Source: Hippophae tibetana
Taxonomy: Eukaryota; Streptophyta; Magnoliopsida; Rosales; Elaeagnaceae
Length of the DNA: 64,000 nucleotides
NCBI GenBank assembly: GCA_037013495.1
Contig: CM072809.1
Location: 9,126,501-9,190,500 of the forward strand
Direction of reading: 5' to 3'
Shown here: positions 53,900 to 64,000 of the stretch, one piece after another
Layout of the letters: every line of letters starts with the position of its first letter
Position numbering within the stretch: the first letter of the stretch is position 1
Program-made: the position numbers and the translations under genes
Notes under the pieces: generated by a model
The model's database searches: none
The model's input: only the letters and a program-made list of their open reading frames with translations
Told to the model about the DNA's origin: nothing

Positions 53900-56800
53900 A
53901 CATTAAGAAAAAAACAAGTTTTAAAAGAAATATATGTTAGATTCTTTCTTTTCATCTTGCATTCTTTCTTTAAAAATTTTACTTTCTTTAAATTGAATTT
54001 TTGATGAGTATTCCTCTTTAGAGATTTTGGGCTCTAAGAGTTTCTTTGAATAATTAAGTTCTTCATATTTATTTCTTGTCTTCATAAGAGAATTCTCGAG
54101 ATATAAAAATTCGAGTTGTTCCTGAAAGATTTTTATCTCCTTTTCCTTTATCTTGATCTTGAATAATTAGACGTAATAATTTTTTGATAAGAGCTAAACT
54201 ATTCTTGTTTACTATGAGATGTTTAACATTAAAATTGTAGTGGTTAAGTCATTATTGTCATTTGATTAATCTTCATTGTTTATAATCACCTACAATATTA
54301 GCTCTTAAGAAATAACCAAAAAATTTGTTATCAGTTATAACAATGAGTTTGGAACTCTTGACATATATTGCAAATTTTTTAATAATTTTTTAACAATTAA
54401 ATATTTTTTTTTCTTTATTGTAATAATTTAATTCTAGACCATGAAAAGATTATGAAGTATACTTACAAAGATATTTATCTTTGTCATCTACTTTGACTTT
54501 CAAAATTACTCCTCAATATTCTTGTAAAATATATGTTTCTATTATCATTTTATCATTTGGACCTTGATGGTATAATATTGGTAAAAAATTTACTCGTGTT
54601 TTTACCTTATCTATGTACAGAGTATTTTATTCTTTCCATTTTCATATATGATCTTTTTTTTTAATTTTACTTGTAAGGTTTTTCGTATTTTTACAAGTTT
54701 CTTGCTTCAACATATGTCAAACATCCTAGAAATCTTTGTAATTGTTTTTTATCCTTTAATTCACTAGGACATACTCGAATATTATTTAGTATGTGGGGTT
54801 ATAGATTATGTTTTCTATTTTCAATTTTTAACCCTACATACTTATTTTTCTATTGAGCAATTACTGCTTTATTTTTAGCATGTATAATGTCTTCTTTCTT
54901 GCATTCTTTTTGAATATTAATAATATCCAAATAATATTTATTTAATTTATTATTAAAAACCAAAATAATGTTTGTAATTTCTTATAGATGTTATCCATAT
55001 ATTTTTAAAAGATACCTTAAACTTGTTTTAATCCAAATGGTACAATAGTTCATTGGAACTTTACTTGGAGACAACTAAATACAGTTAATTTTTGATATTC
55101 TTAATATAGTCTTATTTGCTAAAATTCACTTTTACAAATAAAACTTGAAATTTTTTTCCTTATATTATTAATATTAGTTCTTTCTTATTTAAAATAAATT
55201 ATTTATTGTCAATTGTTTCTTTATAAAAAGCTTTAAACTTTATTACCATTCTTTTTTTCCTCTTCTTTTTTCACTTTCTTTCTAAACTGAGAATGTGAGA
55301 CTAAAGTGAGATGAGTTATTTAGTATTATGAATTTTCGTTCCAAAATTTCGTGAATTTGTTTTTCAAATTCAATCATTTTTTTGGATTATAAACTATTAT
55401 TTTTACTCTAATAACCCTGTTAGGTTTTTTTAATTTTATGTTGGGAATTACTTTAGATGTATTAATCTTTGAATGTAAAAATTTTCTCAGCTTAATATTT
55501 TTAATAATATTTTGATACTTATTAGGGATTTATCTTAATATATTTCATTAAAAAAATAATTTTTTTATTTTTTATATCTAATGAAATATTTTTTAAATAA
55601 TATTTTTATTGCTTTGTATTTATCTCATCACATTTTCGCTTTTTTATTTTGTTGCATAAAAGTTGAGTTTGATACAGTTAAAACTTTTCTTATTTTTGAT
55701 GCATAAATGGTTTCATGGTTTCTACATCTAGTTTTGTTAGACTTATTTTGTCTAAATATTGTGTAAAATGTTAATATAAGTTTAAAAAAATTATTTTTTA
55801 TTAATAAATTAACTCATGTTTCTTGTTGATACATGATAGGAATATAAAAAATTTCTCCTCCTATCATTATATATATTTTAAAACATTGTTAAGATTTATT
55901 GTAGTATTATTAACAATTTTTATAATTAAATCTTATGGTGCCTATTTTCATTATTTTTTTGGGAATACATATTTACTTGTTACATATATACTAGCTCATG
56001 TATCTATCCATACATTTAAATAATAATTGGTATCCTTTAAATTTTAATTCTACCTTAATATAGATACTATTTAGATTTATAATATTATATAAATAATTCA
56101 TCTTTTCATGAAGAGTACCCATATTCTGAGTCGATTATTTTCTTTTTAGTTTCTTTCAATAGATAAATACTATAAGTATCATCTATATTTGATTCCTCAA
56201 TTGGTTATAGTTTCATCCTAAATGTTTTTTCTAAGATTTTTGATTTCTGTGAAAAATATTTTAAATTTTTTTTCTTATATTGAAGCCCATTAGTAAATTT
56301 ATTGGTATAATATCATTCTTCAATGTAACAATTCTTTTATTTTTAGTGTTTGTTTTCTATTGGAAGTATCAGGTTCTCTTATCCTTTGTCTATTTCTTTC
56401 TTACCTATGTGAATCAAATGTTTGTTCTTGGTAAGAAATTGATAATGAAATTAGTTTTGTATAACCTTTTTTGGTTATGATTTTTGGTTCAAACTAAGTC
56501 GTATTGATTATTGTCATATTATCTTTTTCTTTGTTTGTACAAATCTTTTTATCATAATATTTTTCTCGTTTTTCATCGATTAGTGTTAACAAATTAATTA
56601 ATTTTTCCATATTCTTATTTTCAAGATTCATGAATTATTCTTTTTATATTCCATTCAATTAGAATGATCTCTTTTTCTTTATTTTTTTCTTCATTTTTTA
56701 ATCATTTTTAGGTACATGGGCGTTTGATCTTCTAGGTGATTCTACCTTTAATTCTTCTATATGATCATGTCTATGACCTATAATATCATTGTTTTTATGT

Positions 56801-57400
56801 ATATTATATACATATTTTTTCAGTTATGTAAATTTCATATGTAAATTTTGTTGTAATTTATTATAACCACATTCATTTATTTCTTTTAATAATTTTTTTT
56901 TGTATTTCAATTATACCTTATATATACTTTGTGTTTAATTATTGGATTAAGTCTATTTTCTCTTAGAAGTCTTAAAGTTTTCGTTAATGTTACTTGATTA
57001 TTTTCTATGTTTAATAAGCTTCAATTTATTTCTAATTGTATATTTTTTTAATCTGTCTTTAAATATTAATTTCTTTCTAATATAACACCATGAAGTAATG
57101 CTTGCATTATTTACATTACTTGAACTTCTTTTTCTTTGTTAAAAGTTTTTATTTCATGATCTATAAAAATAAATTTTTGTATATTATTATTTTTTCTTCC
57201 TAATATTAGAAGTTTTTATTTAATATTTAAGTGACATTCTTTTGTTATTTCAAAATTTGTTAGTATTTTTGGTTTTATTATTTGTTCAAATTCTTGAAAA
57301 GTTTTATATATTTCTATAAATTTATTTTATCTATATATTGAACTATTATGTTTGTTTGTTAATGAATAACCCATTATATAATATATTAAAAATAAATGAT
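53900..57400 (-). mobile_element. Decayed endogenous pararetrovirus-like relic, copy B
   Basis: It matches copy A in the same order and orientation. 55,815-56,020 matches 22,318-22,510; in the opposite (accidental) reading both give related open frames beginning MLIHDRNI and MLIYNRIH. 54,980-55,060 matches about 21,810-21,890 (RT block; B retains 'VPFGLKQV'). 54,415-54,500 matches 21,200-21,300 (RNase H start). 54,055-54,165 matches 20,838-20,940 (the Lys/Glu-rich segment). In B the stretch that should carry the catalytic RT box appears deleted, and stops and shifts occur throughout. Sequence from about 56.1 to 57.4 kb would be the upstream (coat/movement) part, but I cannot identify domains there. 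Borders are approximate and no terminal repeats are seen. Confidence 0.58.
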
Positions 57401-57894
57401 TTACTTTTTTCATTAAATATCCTTTTCAAATTCATAAGCTCACTTAACACTTAGTTTAAATTTTTATCATGAATATTAATAACAAACATAAAATATACTA
57501 TAAATTTTAGTTTTTGATATCCTAAATTACCACGAATTATTCATAATAAAACACATTTTTATTTATTATTCTATTATCTAACAATGCTAGTTTTATTAAT
57601 GTAACAATTCATTTTTTAAATAAATTTTTATTAATATTTGAATTACTCTTAAATAAATATATCTATTTTTTTATCTTTTTTAATTTTTTTATGATTTATT
57701 CATTATAATTTCTTTATCAATTAATAATATATTATATAGGTTAAATTTATAATTTTTTATACTTTAATTTATTTTGATAATAGGATATAACTTTTTAACC
57801 TATTTTAATTAATTTCCCTCGCACATATAACTGATTTTACAAGAGAATTTCTACTACAGCACATTAGCTCAAACACGTAATACAATTGTAATTA

Positions 57895-58272
57895 GTACAT
57901 ACGAATTATTCTATAAATACATCGATGTCTTACACTTTATTCCATGAATGAGAATGATAAAAAATAGTCACAAAATGATATTCAGTTTTTCAATACGTCT
58001 TCTCCTTCTTCTCTTCTTCTCTCCATTGCCATACAACTGAAAATCTCGAAGATATCCCACCCATCTTCCAAAAGTTCTCTATCATACACATATGAATTAG
58101 TCTTTAAATACATCAATGTATCACACTTGATTCCATGAATGAGAATGATACAAAATAGTTACGAAATGATATTCAGTTTTTCAATATTTCTTCTCCTTCA
58201 AGCTTCTCTTCTTCTCCATTGCCCTAAACCTGCAAATCTCGAAGATATGCCGCCCATCTTCCAAAAGTTCTC
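57895..58272. repeat. Imperfect tandem duplication, about 190 bp, at the 3' end of the CUE gene
   Basis: Copy 1 (about 57,895-58,081) and copy 2 (about 58,086-58,272) share TTCCATGAATGAGAATGATA, 'ATGATATTCAGTTTTTCAAT', 'CTTCTCCATTGCC' and 'CCATCTTCCAAAAGTTCTCT' with a period of about 191 bases. Copy 2 ends 26 bases past the CUE stop codon, so the duplication probably lengthens that gene's 3'UTR. Confidence 0.85.
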
Positions 58273-58297
58273 TGTGATCACCCAAGCATCTCCTGTC

Positions 58298-61200
58298 TTA
58301 AGATATCACTTTTGGCGATTCGCCATTGACTGAATGATGTGGATTTCCAGGCATAAAGTTCCTTGGTGACTCCCCTTGCTCCAAAATCTCCTCTTTAGTA
58401 ATCACTTCTAGCAATTGGTCATCAACTGAAGAAACTGGACTTTCATTCTTAAGTTTCTTAGATAACTCTCCCTGCTCTAAAAGCAAAGCAGATGCCACAC
58501 TTTTCAGGGATGAGCCAGAGGCGGCCAAGATACAACTTGTTTGGCTAGACGAAATTGACTTGCTTAATGGAACATGCTCATCAAACTTCTCTTTCATCAA
58601 ACTAATATCTTGACATATAACAGAGATTTCTCCTCTGCAAGCAACGGATAATAGTCATGCTAGGTGGTTATATATCCATTCCAAATCAATAAGAATATTA
58701 AATAATAGAAGTATGCTTATAGCACAGCTGCAGAACTTGGGAGAATGAATGATACAGCAATTATAAAGACAATTTCAGGACAAATAAGAAGGCAGTAGCT
58801 TCTGTTTTGAAGCACATTGGTGATAAAAGTCAGCAGAATTGGGCAAAATAAAAATTGATAACCACACGATATAGGTCATGTTAACTAAGTAGATACTTGG
58901 CATATTAATAACTTACTGTAACATGTCAACAACCCGACCTCGGTCCATCAAGAACTCCCTTAACTGCAATGATGCCAAAGCAAAATAAAAAATTGTAAAT
59001 TCAGCAAACAACTGCCCATGTATAGGTGCATGTTGAATAGATCATAAAGAAAAAGTTGCTACCTTGGAATTCTCCTCTGCCTCCTCTTGTAACAACTTTT
59101 CCTCCTTAACCACTTTATCCATAATAACTTCTTGTTTAGCAAGAGCTTTTCGTGCAGTTACTTCTTTTTGGAGCTTCTCCTGCTCTGCTGCCTTCCTTTC
59201 TATTTCTGCAGCCGCAAGCCTTGCTTCAAGGGTTAGGTGCATCTGCAAAAAGATAAGGTGATGATAAAAATACATTGTTGTACATCAAAGAACAACTCAA
59301 AAATTGGAATACAACTAGGCAAGTTGGCATTATATTTAGCTGACGATGAGGATACTATGAGAAATAAATTTTAACCTCATCAAGCATCACAAGTGATTTA
59401 TCTCTTTCCTCTGATAAGTTGAGAAGTCGAGATTGGAGCTCTCTTGCTTCAGTTGCTAAAATGGCCCTCTCCCCGTATACCTCTCCTGCATGCTGTGCAA
59501 AAAAAAAATCTATCTGAGCATTTCCCATTTATTTATAACAGATTATTTGAAGTAAACAATTTAGAACATTAATCACATCTAACATCATATATGATATACC
59601 ATGTCATTAGCTTCCTTTGCATGTGCTGACATTTGTTTGAGTTCCTCAACCTTTACCAGAATATCCAAACCTCCCTTACTAGCTTCCTCTTTTGCACGTT
59701 CTGCAGCTTTCTCCTGGAGTTCCACTTCTCTCATCATGCCCATAACAGACTCCATGGATGAAAACAAGGTTTTCTGCACAAATTTTTAAGTGATTAGAAA
59801 ATCCACATGATAAGTACAATGAATAAAGGCCTTAACTTAGGCAATATATAGTTAAGTATGTGTCTGAATTTCTGAGTGCAGAAGAATGTAACAAAAAATG
59901 GGAAGAGGGAAACCAGAAGTTGAAACCATTTAATAGCCACACTAGTTAAGATAAAAGATATACTCAGTAAAAAAACCGCTTGGCATTCCCTTAGTGTAAA
60001 AGACATACAAGCAGTAGCTTATTAGATGTATGCACTATAGTGAAGTTATCAAAAGAACCAAGTATATCTTAAGTACCTTGTTGTTCTTAGCATTTTCAAT
60101 AACTTCCTCAAGAATATCAATGCTACACACTTGACTAGATAATGTATCTGTAGAGTTCATGGTGAATTCATTCTCATATTCACCTATTTCTCTGACACAA
60201 TAGTCCTGTTCAGATGGAGGAAGAGGTACAGAACAAAATCCTGATTGAAGATCACATTTTGGAGCATCTATCATCTGATTTATTACAGACATAGGAAGAA
60301 ATAGGTGTCCCATGATAGCAAGATCTTGGTTGGAAGTAGAACGACATTCATATGCATCTTGTATCTGTCCTTGCGCAGGTTGAGAAACTGGTTCTTGTGC
60401 AGAACTCTCAGTATCCAACAAAGAACCATCCAAACATGAATCTCCTTTATGGTTTCCTCCTAGATTAACAAGATCACAACCATTATCTGCAGCATCAAGA
60501 TCTCTTAATTCATGACACTGATCATTTAAGGTTCCAACATAGCCATGTTCATTAATTGAGGAGGTTGCCATGCCAACTGCGTTTTGATGAGGTTCACTTC
60601 TGCTATCATTTCCTTCACATGAAACAAAAACATTAGTTTCTACACTGGAATGCGCTTCTTCATCCACCTGGGTAATGTGATTACCCTGCTTGAGAACAGA
60701 GACACTTCTGGTCTTAGTCCTCCCAAACAAAATCAACTCATCACTTGTGGATATTTCAAGTGATTGACAACAACCACCATTTTTTTGCTCCAAACATTTA
60801 TCATTATTAACAACCAAGGATTTTGAAATTTCAGCATCCTTGTCAGCATCATCTGCCCCTGTAGGATAATCATGAGAGGAACCATTACTATCAGAACTAT
60901 TGCAATTTTCACCGGTTGTAGATCTTAGCACTGAAGAGGACCCCAAATCAGCTTCCTCGTTCCCTACAGACTTTGCATACAAGTAAGGAAGAACCTCAGT
61001 CAGAATATCATTCACAGCAGCATCAACGTCCTTTGAATTTTCAATGGCAACAGCCTTCAGGATTCGATCATCAACCTGAGTAGAACACATGATACAAATC
61101 AAAATAACTGTATAGATGATGAACAATAAATACATGTCAATATTTCTACCAAGAGGAACATCACAATACTGCAACAAAACATACCAACAATAAGAACTTG

Positions 61201-61409
61201 ACTGCAGATTTCATAAATAATATTACTGACAAAATTATAGATCCAAATTTATAATTCAGTGATTACCAATACCAATAACAGAATTTATAACAATAAAAGA
61301 GAGAAATAAAAAGAGTAAATAACAATCAATTTAAAATGCCTTGATTTGGTGGCATAAATACCCGAGGGAAGAGTTCTTTTAAGCAGCGATAAACCGAATT
61401 GAATCCCAT
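58298..61409 (-). CDS. CUE-domain (ubiquitin-binding) protein with coiled coil
   Basis: Seven exons: 61362-61409, 60077-61075, 59600-59773, 59376-59492, 59063-59242, 58917-58963, 58298-58634. They join in frame to 633 residues. The start, AAAGTATGG, has a strong context and begins MGFNSVYRCLKELFPR. Exon 2 continues VDDRILKAVAIENSKDVDAA, giving a CUE domain (about residues 9-50) with the family's FP and Asp-Ala-Ala-Val-type features. CUE domains bind mono-ubiquitin. Residues 50-340 are Ser/Asp/Glu-rich and look disordered. Residues about 350-520 are strongly helical and charged (KAAERAKEEAS, AAAEIERKAAEQEKLQKEV), predicting a coiled coil. Plant relatives are annotated only as ubiquitin-system CUE proteins (for example, from memory, At1g27752), and no specific pathway is known to me. 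Confidence 0.87.
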
Positions 61410-61426
61410 ACTTTGAAGCTAACAAC

Positions 61427-61764
61427 CTGAATAAGATTCCAAAAAAATAAGTTAAACAATCATCAAGAACTTTTAAACCCTAAAATAGCAAGGCATTCGT
61501 CCAATAATTTCGGAGTCGAAAACAAAATTCAACAACAGTGTGAAGAGCAAGGGAACGTGATATTCTACATCAGTAGACACGCATGCTAACGGAGTCGAAA
61601 TATAGGATTCCCTAAAAATTAGAGAAAAATATTTGAAATGATATTCCTCAAAAGAAATCACCTTGGATGTCGACTAACAAGAAAATTCAGAGAGAACGAT
61701 CGAAGTTTCACGAAGGAAATATTCCAACCATTCAAATGGGGAGAGAATTAAAAAGAAAACAGAC
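61427..61764 (-). other. Probable 5'UTR intron of the CUE gene
   Basis: On the minus strand, CTGAAAG/GTCTGTTTTC gives a donor at 61,764 and TATTCAG/GTTG an acceptor, with exon resuming at 61,426, 17 bases before the ATG. The interior is T-rich in the gene direction. A CT-repeat leader (GA-repeat on the plus strand near 61,775-61,797) lies just upstream. Inferred from signals only. Confidence 0.45.
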
Positions 61765-61809
61765 CTTTCAGTAAGAGAGAGAGAGAGATAGAGAGGAGCC
61801 GATGGGAAG

Positions 61810-62572
61810 AAGGGGGCTTTGTACGGTATTCGTGGTGTTTGATCCCTCGGAAAAACAACGCAATGACTCAGGTTCTATATGAGATTCCTGGGCGTTGTGA
61901 GAATACCTAAGCGGCTAAGAAATTGGGTACAATTGTACAAGCTGTCATTATTTCGAAGCTAATGAGGGCCTTTTCGTCTATTAAAAGTTTGACTGTGGCG
62001 GTTTTTTCGTGGTGATAGTTCGCGCCCTGAAATTGCTTATCTGACCTGGAGGAGTTTATCATCCGTCAATCATGAATTCGTCATCTCTTGACTCTTGTAA
62101 CGAAACGGAAATCTGTCTCCGAGTCTCCATATACCCAAACAAAAGAGAGAGAGAGAGAGAGCTGGGAAATGACTTGGAAGCTTCCTTGCAGACTCGCGGT
62201 AACTCCCCAAATTTTCCATTTGTGAGTAAAGAAAGAAAGAAAAAAAACCAAGAATTAAGAAAAATAAATTAGATCATATTTTTAAGAGTACAAAGGTTTT
62301 GTTCCGGAAATCCAATAATTTTCCTAAATGAGTTTAATTTTATAATTATTATGTTAGGTATGTTAATTTTTGTATTTTTTAAAATAAATATTTTAATATC
62401 TTAATTTATAGATTATTTATTATAACAATTAAATATTTTTAATCATATAATTATTAAAATAATCACTTATGATTTATCAAAATATTAAACCTCAACACTT
62501 ATAATCATATAATTTATATATTATAGGTATATAATTCAAAAAATTTAAGATTAAAGTACTCATTTGTATGTT
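61810..62572. other. CUE gene promoter side and intergenic DNA
   Basis: Moderately GC sequence to about 62,230 including a (GA)n microsatellite at about 62,144-62,161, then AT-rich DNA. A 66-codon plus-strand frame at 62,072-62,272 spans the GA repeat and has no recognisable content. It could be the first exon of a divergent gene, but nothing downstream supports that. Confidence 0.4.
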
Positions 62573-63445
62573 GTTTGTACCGCGTTTAGTTCAATGGAGG
62601 ACACAAGGTATCTCAGGATATCCACGTGTGAGCCCAAATGGTACCAGCTTGTTTCCTAAGGTCTACTTAAGGGTTAGGTTCTGGATTCAAGAGTTGCGGA
62701 GATAGAAAGAAACACGTGTCAGGAATGGGCCGCCCTGTCTAATCATAAACTAGCTTGAGCATCAATGCCCTACCCTTGGGCCCTATGTGGATATCTTGAG
62801 ATGTTTTGTGCCCTCCGCTGAGTTAGGCATGATACAAACATCAAAATGTGTCATTTTTGCTAAAGATATTTACGTGGGGGCCCAAGTTTACGACGTTGTT
62901 GCTCAAGTTAGTTTATATACTAGTAGGGTGGCCCCAACTTGGCACACATTTCTTTAGCACTTCCCAGCTTCGAACCTATGGCCTACCCTTATGGACACAG
63001 ATTCTTAGAAGTTGGTATCTAGGGCCACCCTACTAGTATATAAACTAGCTTGAGCAACAACGTCGTAGTCCTGGCCCCCTACGTAGATATTTTTAGCAAA
63101 AATGACACATTTTGATGTTTGCATCGTGCCTAACTCAACGGAGGGTATAAGGCATCTCGAGATATTCACGTGAGGCCCAAGGATAAGGTGTTGATGCCCA
63201 AGCTAATTCCTACCTAGACAAGACAACCTCTTCCTGATATGTGTTTGTTTTGCTCTTTCCAACTCTCGAAACCAAGACCTATTCCTTAAGTAAACCTTGA
63301 GAAGCAAACTAGTACAATTTGAGCTACTTAAGGGCCGCCCTGTTTAGTCAAGAACTAGTTTTAGCATCAACGTCCTACTTTTGGATCCCACTTAAATATT
63401 CCAAAATGTCTTTTGTCTTTCGTTAAACTAAGCGCGATACAAAAC
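62573..63445. mobile_element. Compound foldback / inverted-repeat element
   Basis: The left end GTTTGTACCGCGTTTAGTT is the imperfect reverse complement of the right end (GTTTTGTATCGCGCTTAGTT when inverted). The whole left arm (62,573-62,934) pairs with the right arm (63,022-63,445) around an 87-base loop; the right arm has about 60 extra bases at 63,317-63,385. The best-paired inner part (62,822-62,934 with 63,022-63,143) includes CTACTAGTATATAAACTAG. Within the arms a shared motif, close to GATATTCACGTGAGGCCCAAG, occurs six times in alternating orientation, so the element looks like nested copies of a smaller terminal-inverted-repeat unit. No transposase frame is present. The family is unknown to me. 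Confidence 0.8.
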
Positions 63446-64000
63446 TAGACTACTATAATATTTTTTTTCAAAAATATTTTTTTTAACGATGAATACAGTA
63501 AAAAATTAAATCAACTAAATTAAATAATCAAGATACTTATTCAATTTATTCATAATATCTACGGCAACCAAAAAAAAAACTGTTTCAATCTTTATCCATC
63601 AATCACATCAACTCATTAGAAGAACTAATTTGTTAACTTCTCACGTATCCACAAAACTATGCCAATTTAAGTTTTATTGGAAACTTTATTAGCTGGGACA
63701 CTCATTTTTGATAAGTTTGGAGATTAAGAAATGACATCATTTTTGATGAGTTCTCTCTATAAGTTGAGCAAATTATCCACAATTTAAATGTTTGTTTCTC
63801 AGAGTTTAAAACCATTATCTCTCCACAGTTAAATGCTCAGTCTTTGCTTTCTTTTGAAACAATATTTAAAAAGAACATTTCATCAACTTGAAAACCTTCT
63901 CTTTTGGGTTTTTTTAAAAATCAATTTTGATACAACAATGCAAGAAGGTATGAATCAAACTACTCCTAATCATTAGAAATCACTCAGGTGATATCATTTA
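63446..64000. other. Intergenic DNA to the window end
   Basis: AT-rich sequence with no frame or repeat I can support. Confidence 0.5.

Noticed and set aside
62072..62272. Plus-strand 66-codon frame as a first exon of a divergent gene
   Set aside because: It crosses a (GA)n repeat and has no continuation or recognisable motif downstream.
62573..63445. CRISPR-like or direct repeat array
   Set aside because: The repeats alternate in orientation with unequal spacing and the setting is a plant nuclear genome; an inverted-repeat transposable element fits better.

Overview
This is nuclear DNA of a eudicot plant. It is very AT-rich between genes, and its genes have many short exons with GT-AG introns and T-rich 3' intron ends. 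It encodes plant-specific nuclear proteins and carries Ty1/copia-type and pararetrovirus-like repeats. I cannot name the species. Exon chains below were built by hand from splice signals, reading-frame continuity and recognisable family motifs; no alignment was run.

Layout: 1-423 is the end of a decayed copia pol gene (minus). 424-13,990 has no supportable gene. 14,010-18,210 (minus) is an 11-exon RING E3 ligase of the SP1/MUL1 family (chloroplast outer envelope). About 18,950-22,520 is a decayed pararetrovirus-like relic (minus). 23,961-27,639 (plus) is a 12-exon mitochondrial EF-Tu gene. About 28,829-29,400 (plus) is a broken fragment of an ABCG half-transporter. 31,594-35,236 (plus) is PALE CRESS (plastid ribosome/chloroplast development). 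36,340-36,515 (minus) is a scrap of an OSCA/CSC1 channel gene lying next to 36,551-37,330 (minus), an intronless EID1-like F-box gene. 38,719-46,492 (minus) is a complete 11-exon CSC1/OSCA1-type osmosensitive channel. 46,749-51,897 (plus) is a Ty1/copia element with both LTRs but dead reading frames, apparently sitting in the 5'UTR intron of the channel gene. About 53,900-57,400 (minus) is a second relic of the same pararetrovirus-like sequence. 58,298-61,409 (minus) is a 7-exon CUE-domain coiled-coil protein. 62,573-63,445 is a compound inverted-repeat (foldback) element.

There is no operon logic. Several genes share an organelle theme: SP1 remodels the plastid import machinery, PAC serves plastid ribosomes, and EF-Tu serves mitochondrial translation. 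Three genes act in ubiquitin-related processes (SP1, the F-box protein and the CUE protein). Their proximity is probably chance plus ancient collinearity. From memory, Arabidopsis also has a CSC1-like gene (At4g02900) close to its mitochondrial EF-Tu gene (At4g02930).

The least ordinary observations are: the two same-orientation, mutually similar pararetrovirus relics about 33 kb apart; the six-fold alternating inverted motif of the foldback element at the right end; the ABCG and CSC1 gene scraps; a repeat shared by introns of SP1 and CSC1; a 37-base poly-G run upstream of SP1; and strand-asymmetric decay between the two copia LTRs.
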